Numbered from the stretch's first letter, positions 1 through 8,427 are shown. The stretch is 48,070 bases of DNA from Mycobacterium sp. 852013-51886_SCH5428379 (GCF_001665575.1 NZ_LZSU01000020.1:1-48070), one strand, 5' to 3'. Translations and numbers: made by a program. The notes: generated from the sequence alone by a model not told the origin.

Positions 1-255
1 GGCGCGGCGGGCGACGGTGACCATGACCTCGGCGTTGCGGGGGGTGACGCCGGTCTTCCAGGCCACCAGCGCTTCCACGGAGCGGGCGCCGGTCATCCCC
101 CAGAGCTCGTCGCGGTCGATCTCGGCGATGATGTCGATCAGCCGGCCGTCGATCGCGTTGCGCTGACCGGACAGCTCGGCGAACTCGTCGAACAGCACCT
201 CGAGGCGGTCTTTCGGGCTGACCCGACTGACCAAAGGCACTGCCGCGCTGGACAT
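1..255 (-). CDS. 13E12-type DUF222/HNH endonuclease-like protein, N-terminal part
   Basis: The first 85 codons of a minus-strand gene that runs off the left edge. It starts at ATG 255 (MSSAAVPLVSRV) and reads through without a stop. The phrases DRLEVLFDEFAELSGQRN and VEALVAWKTGVTPRNAE are typical of the DUF222 region of the mycobacterial 13E12 repeat family, whose members usually carry a C-terminal HNH nuclease motif. That motif would lie outside the window. The gene ends up 35 nt downstream of the lipW-like gene on the same strand. The biological role of the family is not settled; copies are dispersed and often associated with repeats. A separate family member ends at the right edge of the window. 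Confidence 0.8.
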   Translation of the reverse strand, partial: MSSAAVPLVSRVSPKDRLEVLFDEFAELSGQRNAIDGRLIDIIAEIDRDELWGMTGARSVEALVAWKTGVTPRNAEVMVTVARRA

Positions 256-290
256 GACCCCATTCAAGCAGCAGCCACCGACAAAAAATC

Positions 291-1190
291 TCAGTCGCCG
301 GCGAAGGCCTTTCGCAACGCATCACACTGGCTGCGGAAGAACTTCCGCGACACGTCGGCCGTCGGCACGATCCCGTCGAATCCGTGGAACGCGCCCTGGA
401 CGACCTCGACCTCGCACGGCACCCCGGCGGTCCGCAACCGTTCGGCGTACGCCAGATCCTCGTCGTGGAACAGGTCCAGGCTGCCAACGCCCACCCAGGC
501 CGGCGGCAGCCCAGCCAGATCCTCGCGCCGCGCGGGCACCGCGACGTCGCGATCGGCGTCACCCAGATAGGCCGACCAGCCGAAGCGGTTGCTGGCCTGA
601 TTCCACAACCGGTGGCCGGGGTTGTCCAGATCTTTGCGGTCCACCGTGCGGTCGTCGATCATCGGGTACACGAGCAGTTGATGGACCAGCGGCACCTCAC
701 CGCGATCGCGGGCGAGCAGTGCCAGCGCCGCGGCCAGCCCGCCGCCCGCGCTTGCTCCGCCGATCGCCACCCGCTCGGGGTCGACCGACGGCAGCTTCGC
801 CAGCCACGTCAACGCGGAGTAGCAGTCCTCCAACGGCGTCGGATAGGGATGCTCGGGCGCCAGCCGGTAATCCACAGAGACCACGCTGATCCCGAGTTCG
901 CTGGAGAACCGGCGGCACAGCTCGTCGTCCTGGGCGGCGGTGCCGATGACGTACCCGCCACCGTGGATCCACAGCAGGGCGGGGGCAGGGACGGGAATCC
1001 CCTTGGGCCGGAACAACCGGACCGTCACCCCCGAGGACAACGTCAGCTCTTCGATGTCCGGCGGGGTGTTCTTGCCGATGAAGCGGGTGACCATTCGCAT
1101 GATCGGCAGCGTCACCGGAGTGACGGCCTGCTTGGGCATGTAGCGGGCGACCTTGCGTAGATCGGGATGGAAATCGGTGGTGGCGGGCAC
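291..1190 (-). CDS. lipW: HSL-family carboxylesterase/lipase, LipW-like
   Basis: Alpha/beta-hydrolase of the hormone-sensitive-lipase family, 299 aa from GTG 1190. The oxyanion motif HGGG is at residues 76-79, the nucleophile Ser147 lies in GASAGG, and the acid and base are likely Asp239 (GSLDLF) and His269 (GAFHGF). Such enzymes hydrolyse short- to medium-chain esters. An in-frame upstream start at 1235 would overlap the acyl-CoA dehydrogenase gene by 20 nt. GTG 1190 leaves a 25-nt gap and gives a length close to M. tuberculosis LipW (302 aa), so I prefer it. The gene probably shares a transcript with the dehydrogenase upstream. The symbol rests on length, motifs and gene order; paralogous HSL lipases are many. 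Confidence 0.8.
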   Translation of the reverse strand: MPATTDFHPDLRKVARYMPKQAVTPVTLPIMRMVTRFIGKNTPPDIEELTLSSGVTVRLFRPKGIPVPAPALLWIHGGGYVIGTAAQDDELCRRFSSELGISVVSVDYRLAPEHPYPTPLEDCYSALTWLAKLPSVDPERVAIGGASAGGGLAAALALLARDRGEVPLVHQLLVYPMIDDRTVDRKDLDNPGHRLWNQASNRFGWSAYLGDADRDVAVPARREDLAGLPPAWVGVGSLDLFHDEDLAYAERLRTAGVPCEVEVVQGAFHGFDGIVPTADVSRKFFRSQCDALRKAFAGD

Positions 1191-1215
1191 CCGACAAGTT
1201 CTACCCCGTATTGCC

Positions 1216-3387
1216 CTATTTGAGCAGCGGGTCACGCGGTAGGCCCAGGATCCGCTCGGCGATCGTGTTGCGCGTGATCTCCGAGGTGCCGCCGGCGATC
1301 GTCATGGCGCGGTTGCCCAGATAGGCCCGCGCCAGAGCCGGATCGCCGTCGGTGACCGCCGCAGCGCCGGCGAGTTCCATCCCCAGTTCGGTGATGTGCT
1401 GCGACTGCTCGGCGACCAGCAGTTTGGTGACGTTGCCCTCCGGACCCGGCTCGGCTCCGGCTATCGCGCGGCTGGCCCGGCGCAGGTTGAGCAGCCGAAG
1501 CGTATGAGCCTCGGCGATCACCGCCCCTACGGTCCGCACGCGGGTGGCTGCGACCTCGGCTGGCGCCGCGTCCAGCATTTCCACCAGCTGCTTCGGGCCG
1601 AACCCTGTCGGAGCGCCCGAACCGCCGCCGATCGAGATCCGCTCGTTGCCGAGCGTCGCGCGCGCCACCAGCCAACCGCGGTTGACCTCACCGACCACGT
1701 CGGCGTCCGGGACGAACACCTCGTCGAAGAACACCTCGTTGAAATGCGAGTCGCCGGTGATACCGCGCAGCGGGTTGACCTGTACCCCGTCCGCCGACAT
1801 GTCGATCGCCATCATCGTCACCCCCGCGTGCTTCGGGGCGTCGACGTCGGTGCGCACAGTCGCCAGCCCCCACTGACACTGGTGCGCCAAGCTGGTCCAC
1901 ACCTTCTGTCCGGTCACCCGCCAGCCACCGTCGACCTTCTTGGCCGCGGTGCGCACCGCCGCGGCATCGGAGCCCGCGCCCGGCTCGGAGAACAACTGGC
2001 ACCACATCTCCCGGCCCCGCAGTACCGGTTCGACCCAGCGGTCGCGCTGGTCGTCGGAGCCTGCCTGGGCGATCGTCAACGTGACCCAGCCGGTGATGCC
2101 CATGTCGGGGATATCGACGCCTCCCGAGCGGAACTCCTCCTCGATCACCAGCTGTTCGAGCGGCCCGGCCGCCCGGCCCCACGGCCGCGGCCAGTGCGGG
2201 ACGAGATATCCGGAGTCGACCAGGAAGTCGCGTCGCTTCTCGACGGGCAGCTTGCGCCATTCGGCGGCGGCGGCCCGCGCGTCTTCGCGGTACCGCTCGC
2301 CCTCCTCGGGCAGCGTGAACGTGGCACCCGCCGCCCTGCCCGCACGCTGGGCGGCGACGATGTCGACCAGCGGATCGGCGCCCGCGCTCAGCACCGCATG
2401 CAGCACCCGGGCCCGGCGCAGGTACAGGTGCGCATCATGCTCCCAGGTGAACCCGATCCCGCCGTGCAGCTGAATGTTGTTCTGCGCGTTGCTCACCGAA
2501 GCGCGCAGTGCGTGCGCTGCGGCGACCGCGGCCGGGAATGCCGCACCGTCGAGGTCGTCGGCACGTGCGGCGTCCCACACCGCGGCGGTGGTCTGCTCGG
2601 CGTCGACGAGCATGTTGGCCGCATGGTGTTTGACCGCCTGGAACGTGCCGATCGTGCGACCGAACTGCTCCCGCACCTTGGCGTACTCCACGGCCATGTC
2701 CAGACAGGCCCACGCCACGCCCACGGCCTCGGCCGCCGCCAGGATGCGCAGCACGGTCCGCGCCCGGGCCGCCGCCCCGCGCAGCACCCGCCCGGCGGCC
2801 ACGGCGACGTTCTGCAGGGTCACGGTGCCGATGCTGCGGGTGGTGTCCATCGACGGGGTCTCGGTGACGGTGACGCCCGGGGCGGCCGCGTCCACCACGA
2901 CGACGTCGTCACCGGCGGTGAGCACGAGCACTGCGGCGTCGGGGGCACCCAGCACCGCGGGGCACTCGCCGTCGGCGCGGCCGGCGGAGGCGGTCACCGA
3001 ACCGGTCGTGCCGAGCGCGCCGACCGTCGTCCCGCCGGCCAGACCCGGCAGCAGTTCCGCCCGGAGCGCCTCCGGGGCGCAACGGTCGAGCACCACGGCC
3101 GCGGCGACCGTCGGTAGGAAGGGGCCCGGGCAAATTTCGCGCCCCTGCGCCTCGAGCACGATCGCCAGCTCCGGGAGGCCGAAACCGGAGCCGCCGAACG
3201 CCTCGTCGACCGCCAGTCCGGGCCAGCCCAGCGCGGTGCCGGCCGACCAGATCTCGTCCGGATGGGACGCGCCGCCGTCCAGGGTCGCGCGGGCGGCGGC
3301 CCGTGCGCCCGCGCGCCCGAGGGTGCCGAGTGCGGCGTCGGCGAGACTGCGGTGTTCGTCGGTGATGGCCAGCGCTGAAATCCCCAC
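1216..3387 (-). CDS. Tandem-domain acyl-CoA dehydrogenase
   Basis: A 723-aa protein with two acyl-CoA dehydrogenase units in one chain. The first (about residues 5-345) includes VREQFGRTIGTFQAVKH and NNIQLHGGIGFTWEHDAHL. The second (about 350-723) includes CQLFSEPGAGSDAAAVRT, GQKVWTS and IAGGTSEITRNTIAERILGL, typical FAD and acyl-CoA binding signatures. Double-length ACADs such as FadE6, FadE22 and FadE34 are known in mycobacteria; some act on sterol side chains. I cannot tell which paralogue this is, so no symbol is given. GTG 3387 is preceded by AAGGA about 8 nt upstream. It is divergent from lipC and probably co-transcribed with the downstream esterase. A FAD enzyme of the cytosol is expected; the substrate is unknown. 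Confidence 0.88.
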   Translation of the reverse strand: MGISALAITDEHRSLADAALGTLGRAGARAAARATLDGGASHPDEIWSAGTALGWPGLAVDEAFGGSGFGLPELAIVLEAQGREICPGPFLPTVAAAVVLDRCAPEALRAELLPGLAGGTTVGALGTTGSVTASAGRADGECPAVLGAPDAAVLVLTAGDDVVVVDAAAPGVTVTETPSMDTTRSIGTVTLQNVAVAAGRVLRGAAARARTVLRILAAAEAVGVAWACLDMAVEYAKVREQFGRTIGTFQAVKHHAANMLVDAEQTTAAVWDAARADDLDGAAFPAAVAAAHALRASVSNAQNNIQLHGGIGFTWEHDAHLYLRRARVLHAVLSAGADPLVDIVAAQRAGRAAGATFTLPEEGERYREDARAAAAEWRKLPVEKRRDFLVDSGYLVPHWPRPWGRAAGPLEQLVIEEEFRSGGVDIPDMGITGWVTLTIAQAGSDDQRDRWVEPVLRGREMWCQLFSEPGAGSDAAAVRTAAKKVDGGWRVTGQKVWTSLAHQCQWGLATVRTDVDAPKHAGVTMMAIDMSADGVQVNPLRGITGDSHFNEVFFDEVFVPDADVVGEVNRGWLVARATLGNERISIGGGSGAPTGFGPKQLVEMLDAAPAEVAATRVRTVGAVIAEAHTLRLLNLRRASRAIAGAEPGPEGNVTKLLVAEQSQHITELGMELAGAAAVTDGDPALARAYLGNRAMTIAGGTSEITRNTIAERILGLPRDPLLK

Positions 3388-3518
3388 GGTCCACGTCCTT
3401 GTCGCAATTTGACGGTTGTCGAGAGCTGCAGGCGGAGCATAACCGCCGGTCAGCCCGAATTATGAGCCAGATCACGATTACGGCACTTATGCGGCGGCAA
3501 ACAAACCTCCGATCTTGC

Positions 3519-3547
3519 GGTTCGGAAGGCCGTAACGGGGGTATCGT
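3519..3547 (+). promoter_or_regulatory. SigF-like promoter of lipC, leaderless
   Basis: GGTTC (3519-3523), a 15-nt spacer, then GGGTAT (3539-3544) closely matches the mycobacterial SigF consensus GGTTT-N15-17-GGGTA. The overlapping TATCGT (3542-3547) ends 7 nt before the lipC ATG at 3555, so a leaderless transcript is likely. The match is seen directly; SigF dependence is inference. Confidence 0.5.
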
Positions 3548-3554
3548 TCGCCGC

Positions 3555-4778
3555 ATGACCGTGCGACCGGACATCCGGTACCCAGGCCCTACTCCGTGGT
3601 CGCGTGCCAAGTGGCTGTTGGAGGCGCGTCCTGCGGATTACCTCCTGGCCATGAGCGTCGCTTCAGCGTCACTGCCCGTTGTCGGCAAACGTCTCGAGCC
3701 GCTCGGCGTGGCCGCCGCGATGAGCATCTTCGGACTGCGGATCGCCCCCGATTTCGTCGCCACGACGGCGCGTTCGATGCTGACCCCCGGCATCGGCGAG
3801 GTGAAGCGACGCGAACGCGATCAGACCCACGCGGTGTCCGAGGCCGCGCTGCGCGGCGTGGTCCCCGACGAGGACCTCGCCATCACCTGGCCCGCGCCGG
3901 AGAACAAGCCGCCGCTGTGGAACATGCGGGAGCACCGCCGCAACGTGTACCGGTCCTCGGTGCAGTACGGTCCGCTGCCCTCGCAGCTGCTCGACGTCTG
4001 GCGGCCCAAGGAGCTGCCGACCGAGCCGGCGCCGGTCCTCATCTTCGTCCCCGGCGGGGCGTGGGTGCACGGCAGCCGCATGCTGCAGGGCTACGAGATG
4101 ATGGCTCATCTGGCCTCGATGGGTTGGGTGTGCCTGTCCATCGACTACCGCGTGGCGCCGCACCATCGCTGGCCGTCCCACCTGATCGACGTCAAAACCG
4201 CTATTGCCTGGGCGCGGGCCAACGTGGACAAATTCGGCGGCGACCGGAACTTCGTCGCGATCTCCGGTTCGTCCGCGGGCGGGCATCTCGCCGCGCTGGC
4301 CGGTTTGACCGGTAACGACCCCGAATTGCAGGCCGAGCTGCCCGAAGGCTCCGACACCACCGTCGACGCGGTCGTCGGGCTGTACGGGCGCTACTGCTGG
4401 GAGGATCGCTCGACGGCCGAGCGGGCCCGCTTCATGGAGTTCCTGGAGAAGGTCGTCGTCAACCGCAAGGCTGAGCGTCATCCGGAGATCTTCCGCAAGG
4501 CCTCGCCGATCGCCCGCGTGCATCAGGCCGCCCCGCCGTTCCTGGTGATCCACGGCAGCGGTGACACGATCATCCCCGTCAAACAGGCCCGTGATTTCGT
4601 CGAGCGGCTGCGCTCGGTGTCGCGTTCGGTGGTGGGATACATCGAATTGCCCGGCGCCGGACATGCCTTCGACATGCTCGACGGGGCGCGCACCAAGTCC
4701 ATGGCCACGGCCGTCGGATTGTTCCTGCGCGAAGTTCACCGCAACCGTGCACTCGTCGGCGCGCAAGAGGTAATTTAG
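3555..4778 (+). CDS. lipC: LipC-type carboxylesterase
   Basis: Alpha/beta-hydrolase, 407 aa from ATG 3555 (MTVRPDIRYP). A helical N-terminal part of about 150 residues precedes the catalytic domain. PGGAW (166-170) supplies the oxyanion region, Ser240 lies in SGSSAGG, Asp337 in GSGDTI and His370 in GAGHAF. M. tuberculosis LipC (Rv0220, 403 aa) is described as a cell-surface-associated esterase, and both length and gene order agree. In-frame codons extend upstream to 3399, but ATG 3555 sits 7 nt after a TATCGT hexamer and matches the family length. The WS/DGAT gene follows after 27 nt, so the pair likely forms an operon joining ester hydrolysis and ester synthesis. Confidence 0.88.
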   Translation: MTVRPDIRYPGPTPWSRAKWLLEARPADYLLAMSVASASLPVVGKRLEPLGVAAAMSIFGLRIAPDFVATTARSMLTPGIGEVKRRERDQTHAVSEAALRGVVPDEDLAITWPAPENKPPLWNMREHRRNVYRSSVQYGPLPSQLLDVWRPKELPTEPAPVLIFVPGGAWVHGSRMLQGYEMMAHLASMGWVCLSIDYRVAPHHRWPSHLIDVKTAIAWARANVDKFGGDRNFVAISGSSAGGHLAALAGLTGNDPELQAELPEGSDTTVDAVVGLYGRYCWEDRSTAERARFMEFLEKVVVNRKAERHPEIFRKASPIARVHQAAPPFLVIHGSGDTIIPVKQARDFVERLRSVSRSVVGYIELPGAGHAFDMLDGARTKSMATAVGLFLREVHRNRALVGAQEVI

Positions 4779-4797
4779 CTCCCTTCCGGGAGAAGGG
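4779..4797 (+). other. Alternative hairpins covering the WS/DGAT ribosome binding site
   Basis: Between lipC and the next gene, CTCCC (4779-4783) can pair with GGGAG (4788-4792), or CCCTT (4781-4785) with AAGGG (4793-4797). The two pairings exclude each other. Both involve the GAGAAGG purine stretch that serves GTG 4806. Seen by eye; a regulatory role is speculative. Confidence 0.3.
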
Positions 4798-4805
4798 CGC
4801 ACGAC

Positions 4806-6224
4806 GTGAAACGCCTCAGTGGGTGGGACGCGGTACTTCTGTACAGCGAATCACCGAATGTGCACATGCACACGCTCAAACTGGCCGTCATCGAACTCGA
4901 CGACCTCGGTGACCGGAAGTTCGGTGTCGAGGAGTTCCGGCAGGTGATCCACAGCCGGCTCTACAAGCTCGACCCGTTCCGGTACGAGCTCGTCGACATC
5001 CCGTTCAAGTTCCACCACCCGATGTGGCGGGAGAACTGCGAGGTCGACCTCGAGTACCACGTCCGTCCGTACCGCGTCGAAAGCCCCGGCGGCAGAAGGC
5101 AACTCGACGAGGCCGTCGGTCGCATCGCCAGTAAGCCGCTCGACCGGTCGAAACCGCTCTGGGAGATGTACTTCATCGAGGGCCTGGCGGGCGGCCGGAT
5201 CGCCGTACTCGGCAAGATCCATCATGCGCTCGCCGACGGTGTCGCCTCGGCCAACCTGATGGCGCGCGGGATGGATCTGCAGACCGGGCCGCAGCGCGAC
5301 CGCGATTCCTACGCCACCGATCCGCCGCCCAGCCGAAGTGAATTGGTGCGCACCGCTTTCCGCGATCACCTCCGGCAGATCGGCAAGGTGCCGGCGACCA
5401 TGCGCTACACCGCGCAGGGGCTGCAGCGGGTGCGCAGGAGCAACAAGAAGCTCTCCCCGGAGCTGACCCGGCCGTTCACCCCACCGCCGAGTTTCATGAA
5501 CCACATGGTCGACAGCACAAGGAGATTCGCGACCGCGACCCTCGCGCTGGCCGATATCAAGCAGACCGCCAAGCACCTGGGCGTGACGATCAACGACATG
5601 GTGCTCGGCATCTCGGCGGGCGCGCTGCGCACGCTGTCGCTGAAGTACGACGGGCACGCGAAGCATCCACTACTGGCGTCGGTTCCGGTCAGCTTCGACT
5701 TCTCCCGCGACCGGATCTCCGGGAACTACTTCACCGGCGTGATGATGACGGTGCCCATCCAGCTGGCCGATCCGCTCGAGCGGATCCGAGCCGTGCACGA
5801 CGCCGCCGTCGACGCCAAGGAGACCCACCACCTGATGGGTCCGGAGCTGGTGAGCCGGTGGTCGGCCTACATGCCGCCGGCCCCCGCCGAGGCGCTGTTC
5901 CGGTGGCTGGCCACCAAGGACGGCCAGAACAAGGTGCTGAATCTGCCGATCTCCAACGTCCCGGGTCCGCGCGAACCGGGCCGGGTCGGCGGGGCGCTGG
6001 TCACCGAGATCTATTCGGTGGGGCCGCTCACCACGGGCAGTGGCCTGAACATCACGGTCTGGAGCTACGTCGACCAACTCAACATCTCGGTGCTGACCGA
6101 CGGCGCCACCCTCGACGATCCGCATGAACTGACCGACGCGATGGTCGAGGCGTTCATCGAGATCCGCCGCGCGGCAGGGCTTTCCGAGGAGCTGACGGTC
6201 ATCGAGACCGCGATGGCGCCCTAG
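4806..6224 (+). CDS. Wax ester synthase/diacylglycerol acyltransferase (WS/DGAT)
   Basis: A 472-aa WS/DGAT-family enzyme that would esterify fatty acyl-CoA with diacylglycerol or long-chain alcohols at the membrane or lipid-droplet surface. The catalytic motif HHALADG is at residues 139-145, preceded by the conserved SKPLWEMYFIEGL segment, and NDMVLGISAGALR lies in the C-terminal half. It corresponds by order and length to Rv0221 (469 aa). GTG 4806 follows a GAGAAGG ribosome binding site. The stop overlaps the stop of the convergent esterase gene by 4 bp at CTAG. Co-transcription with lipC, 27 nt upstream, suggests coordinated lipid storage and release; the substrate preference is not visible. 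Confidence 0.9.
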   Translation: MKRLSGWDAVLLYSESPNVHMHTLKLAVIELDDLGDRKFGVEEFRQVIHSRLYKLDPFRYELVDIPFKFHHPMWRENCEVDLEYHVRPYRVESPGGRRQLDEAVGRIASKPLDRSKPLWEMYFIEGLAGGRIAVLGKIHHALADGVASANLMARGMDLQTGPQRDRDSYATDPPPSRSELVRTAFRDHLRQIGKVPATMRYTAQGLQRVRRSNKKLSPELTRPFTPPPSFMNHMVDSTRRFATATLALADIKQTAKHLGVTINDMVLGISAGALRTLSLKYDGHAKHPLLASVPVSFDFSRDRISGNYFTGVMMTVPIQLADPLERIRAVHDAAVDAKETHHLMGPELVSRWSAYMPPAPAEALFRWLATKDGQNKVLNLPISNVPGPREPGRVGGALVTEIYSVGPLTTGSGLNITVWSYVDQLNISVLTDGATLDDPHELTDAMVEAFIEIRRAAGLSEELTVIETAMAP

Positions 6225-7501
6225 CCGCGCTGGGCGTGCACCCAGGTCAGGAACCGCTCGATCGCCTCGGCCGTGTAGTGCCCGCGCGGTGAGCCGTAGA
6301 AGTCGAATGCGTGCTGGGCGTGCGGGATCTCCGAGTACGCCACCGGCGCTGTCGACACCTTGCGCAGTTCTTCGACGAACTCGCGGCCCTCGGGCACCGG
6401 GATGATCGAATCGTCCGCGCCGTGCAGCACGAAGAACGGCGGCGCGTCCGGACGCAGCCGCGTGATCGGCGAGGCGTCCAGATAGACCTGCCGGTTGCGC
6501 GCGAACGGCTTCTTGACGACGAACTTCTGCAGGAATGCGATGAACTGCGGGCGGCCGCTGCCCTCGGTGGTGAACCAGTCGTAACGGCCGTACACCGGGA
6601 CGGCGGCGACCACCGAGGTGTCGGCGTCCGGGAAGTCGGGCTGCCACTGCGGCTCGTTGGCGGTCAGGGCGAGCAGCGCGGTGAGGTGGCCGCCGGCGGA
6701 ACCGCCACTGACAGCGACGAATTCGGGGTCGCCGCCGTAGTCGGCGATGTTCTCCTTGATCCAGGCCAGTGCCCGTTTCGCGTCGACGATGTGGGCGGGC
6801 CAGGTGTGGCGGGGGCTGACCCGGTAGCCGATCGACACACAGATCCACCCGCGTTCGGTCAGGTGGCTCAGCAGGGGGTAGGCCTGCGGCCGGCGCATCC
6901 CGATCGCCCAGGCGCCGCCGGGCACCTGCAGCAGCACCGGCGCCTTGCCGTCGCGCGGCAGATCTGACCGCCGCCAGATGTCGGCGACGTTGGCGCGGTG
7001 CGGGCCGTAGCGCACCGTACTGCTCTTCGTGACGTAGCGGCGCCGCGACCACCCGGTGCCGAACACCCCGGCCCGGCGGCGGGCTTTGCGCGCCGGATCG
7101 GATCCCGCCGCCACCGCGGCGTAGTCCTCGCCGAGGGCCTCGCGCAGTCCGGCGTCGAAGTACTTCTCGGACGTCACGTTGCGTCGCTGGATGAGCGCGA
7201 GCAGCCCCCACGTCACGACCTTGACCACCAACGCGATTCGGCCAGAACGGGTCGAGAAGTGCCCGAGCAGCGCGCGGCGCACGGTGTCGAGTACCGAGCC
7301 GGTCAGATAGAGCGGCGCGAGTTCAGAGGTCGGCCAGCCGAACGCGAACGCCGGAATGGTCGGATAGCCCTGACGGCCGAGCGGCTGAACTCCGTTGGCG
7401 GCGTTGGCCAATTCGACAGTGGCTGTGAGCAGGGGACGGGGGGTGAACAACGGGCGCAGAGCGCGCGGCAGCCGGGCAATTCTCGTGTTGTCTCTCGGCA
7501 C
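6221..7501 (-). CDS. LipC/LipQ-like alpha/beta-hydrolase
   Basis: A 426-aa esterase resembling lipC in layout: an N-terminal helical region with a hydrophobic stretch (IALVVKVVTWGLLALI), then VPGGAWAIG, the nucleophile motif SGGSAGGH, the acid motif HGADDSIIP and the base in HAQHAF. It is a second member of the LipC/LipQ/LipM group in this block and is not present between Rv0221 and echA1 in the M. tuberculosis order as I recall it. GTG 7501 is the only good upstream start; no strong ribosome binding site precedes it. It probably shares transcription with the acyltransferase gene 86 nt upstream. The N-terminal boundary is the least certain point. Confidence 0.82.
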   Translation of the reverse strand: MPRDNTRIARLPRALRPLFTPRPLLTATVELANAANGVQPLGRQGYPTIPAFAFGWPTSELAPLYLTGSVLDTVRRALLGHFSTRSGRIALVVKVVTWGLLALIQRRNVTSEKYFDAGLREALGEDYAAVAAGSDPARKARRRAGVFGTGWSRRRYVTKSSTVRYGPHRANVADIWRRSDLPRDGKAPVLLQVPGGAWAIGMRRPQAYPLLSHLTERGWICVSIGYRVSPRHTWPAHIVDAKRALAWIKENIADYGGDPEFVAVSGGSAGGHLTALLALTANEPQWQPDFPDADTSVVAAVPVYGRYDWFTTEGSGRPQFIAFLQKFVVKKPFARNRQVYLDASPITRLRPDAPPFFVLHGADDSIIPVPEGREFVEELRKVSTAPVAYSEIPHAQHAFDFYGSPRGHYTAEAIERFLTWVHAQRG

Positions 7502-7541
7502 AGTGCAGTCAGCCAGATTCTCTCGAATGTGCGGTGTCGGT

Positions 7542-7561
7542 GCCCGGGGGATAACCCGGGC
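7542..7561. other. Perfect 7-bp hairpin between acyltransferase and esterase genes
   Basis: GCCCGGG (7542-7548) and CCCGGGC (7555-7561) are separated by six bases. It lies in the 86-nt gap between two minus-strand genes. There is no T tract, so it could be a mycobacterial-type terminator, an attenuating hairpin or an mRNA processing site. Confidence 0.35.
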
Positions 7562-7587
7562 TCAGGCCACCGAAACCCTGATGGTCG

Positions 7588-8382
7588 TCAGCCCAGCACC
7601 GGGAACCGGCGTTCACCCGCGAGTTCGTCGAGCGCCTGCTGCATGACGCGGCGCACGTGCGCGTCGACCTCGTCGATGTCGGGGTCGTCGCCGAACCCGG
7701 CGGTGATGTCGATAGGAGGCAGCACCCGCGTCACGATCTTCGTGGGCAGCGGCAGATTGACCGGCAGCACCGCCGACAGGCCGAACGGAAAGCCGAACGA
7801 GATGGGCAGGATCTTCGCGCGCAACAGCTTGTCGATGCGGGTCAGGCGGGCGAGCCATTCACCGCGGGTCAGATAGAACTGGCTCTCCTGTCCGCCGATC
7901 GACACCGTCGGGACGATCGGCACCCCGGCGTTGATCGCGGCCCGGACGTAGCCGGTGCGGCCGCCGAAGTCGATGCGGTTCTCCGCCATCGTCGGCCGGT
8001 ACACGTCGTAGTCGCCGCCGGGGAACACCACCACGACACCGCCGGTGCGCAGCGCCTCGTCGGCATTGTCGTGGTTGGCCGCGATGAACCCGATCTTGCG
8101 GAAGAACCCCGCCTGCGGGCCGGTGAGCAGGATGTCGTGCGACAGCGTGTAGACGGGACGGTCGTAGCCGGCCTTCTCGTAGAAGCCCGAGGCGAACACC
8201 GGGACGTCCATCGCGAACAGACCGCCGGAGTGGTTGGACACGACCAGCGCTCCGCCCGTCTCGGGGAACGTCTCCAGGCCGTGCATCTCCGCGCGGTGGT
8301 AGGTCTTGAGGAACGGCCGCAGGACACTCATCACCCGCTCGGTGAATCCAGGGTCGTAGTGCGCGAGCTCCGATGACGCCAC
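7588..8382 (-). CDS. LPLAT/PlsC-like acyltransferase
   Basis: A 264-aa member of the lysophospholipid/glycerol acyltransferase superfamily. VVSNHSGGLFAMD carries the NH motif that replaces the usual NHxxxxD block in a mycobacterial subgroup, VVFPGGDYDVYRP corresponds to the FPEG substrate-binding block, and GVPIVPTVSIGG to the third conserved block. A membrane-associated acyl-CoA-dependent acylation of a glycerolipid or similar alcohol is expected; the acceptor cannot be read from the sequence. GTG 8382 has a strong GAGGAGG ribosome binding site. A KstR-type palindrome lies 20 nt upstream, overlapping the likely transcription start, so repression by KstR is probable. It is divergent from the small gene at 8505. 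Confidence 0.85.
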   Translation of the reverse strand: MASSELAHYDPGFTERVMSVLRPFLKTYHRAEMHGLETFPETGGALVVSNHSGGLFAMDVPVFASGFYEKAGYDRPVYTLSHDILLTGPQAGFFRKIGFIAANHDNADEALRTGGVVVVFPGGDYDVYRPTMAENRIDFGGRTGYVRAAINAGVPIVPTVSIGGQESQFYLTRGEWLARLTRIDKLLRAKILPISFGFPFGLSAVLPVNLPLPTKIVTRVLPPIDITAGFGDDPDIDEVDAHVRRVMQQALDELAGERRFPVLG

Positions 8383-8400
8383 GTGTCCTCCTCGAGCGGA

Positions 8401-8427
8401 ACTGGAACAAGTTCTAGTTTTAGAGTA
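8401..8427 (-). promoter_or_regulatory. KstR-type operator and -10 element of the acyltransferase gene
   Basis: TGGAACAAGTTCTA (8403-8416) fits the KstR consensus TnnAACnnGTTnnA at every fixed position, within an almost perfect 18-bp palindrome (8401-8418). On the minus strand TACTCT (8427-8422) is a plausible -10, which puts the transcription start inside the operator. KstR represses sterol catabolism genes in mycobacteria. The match is direct; in vivo binding is inference. Confidence 0.6.

Noticed and set aside
1191..1235. Upstream start of the lipW-like gene at 1235
   Set aside because: It would overlap the preceding gene by 20 nt and adds a Cys/Arg-rich stretch unlike the family.
1396..3117. 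A 573-codon open frame on the plus strand
   Set aside because: It is antisense to the tandem acyl-CoA dehydrogenase and shows only the biased composition of a high-GC shadow frame.
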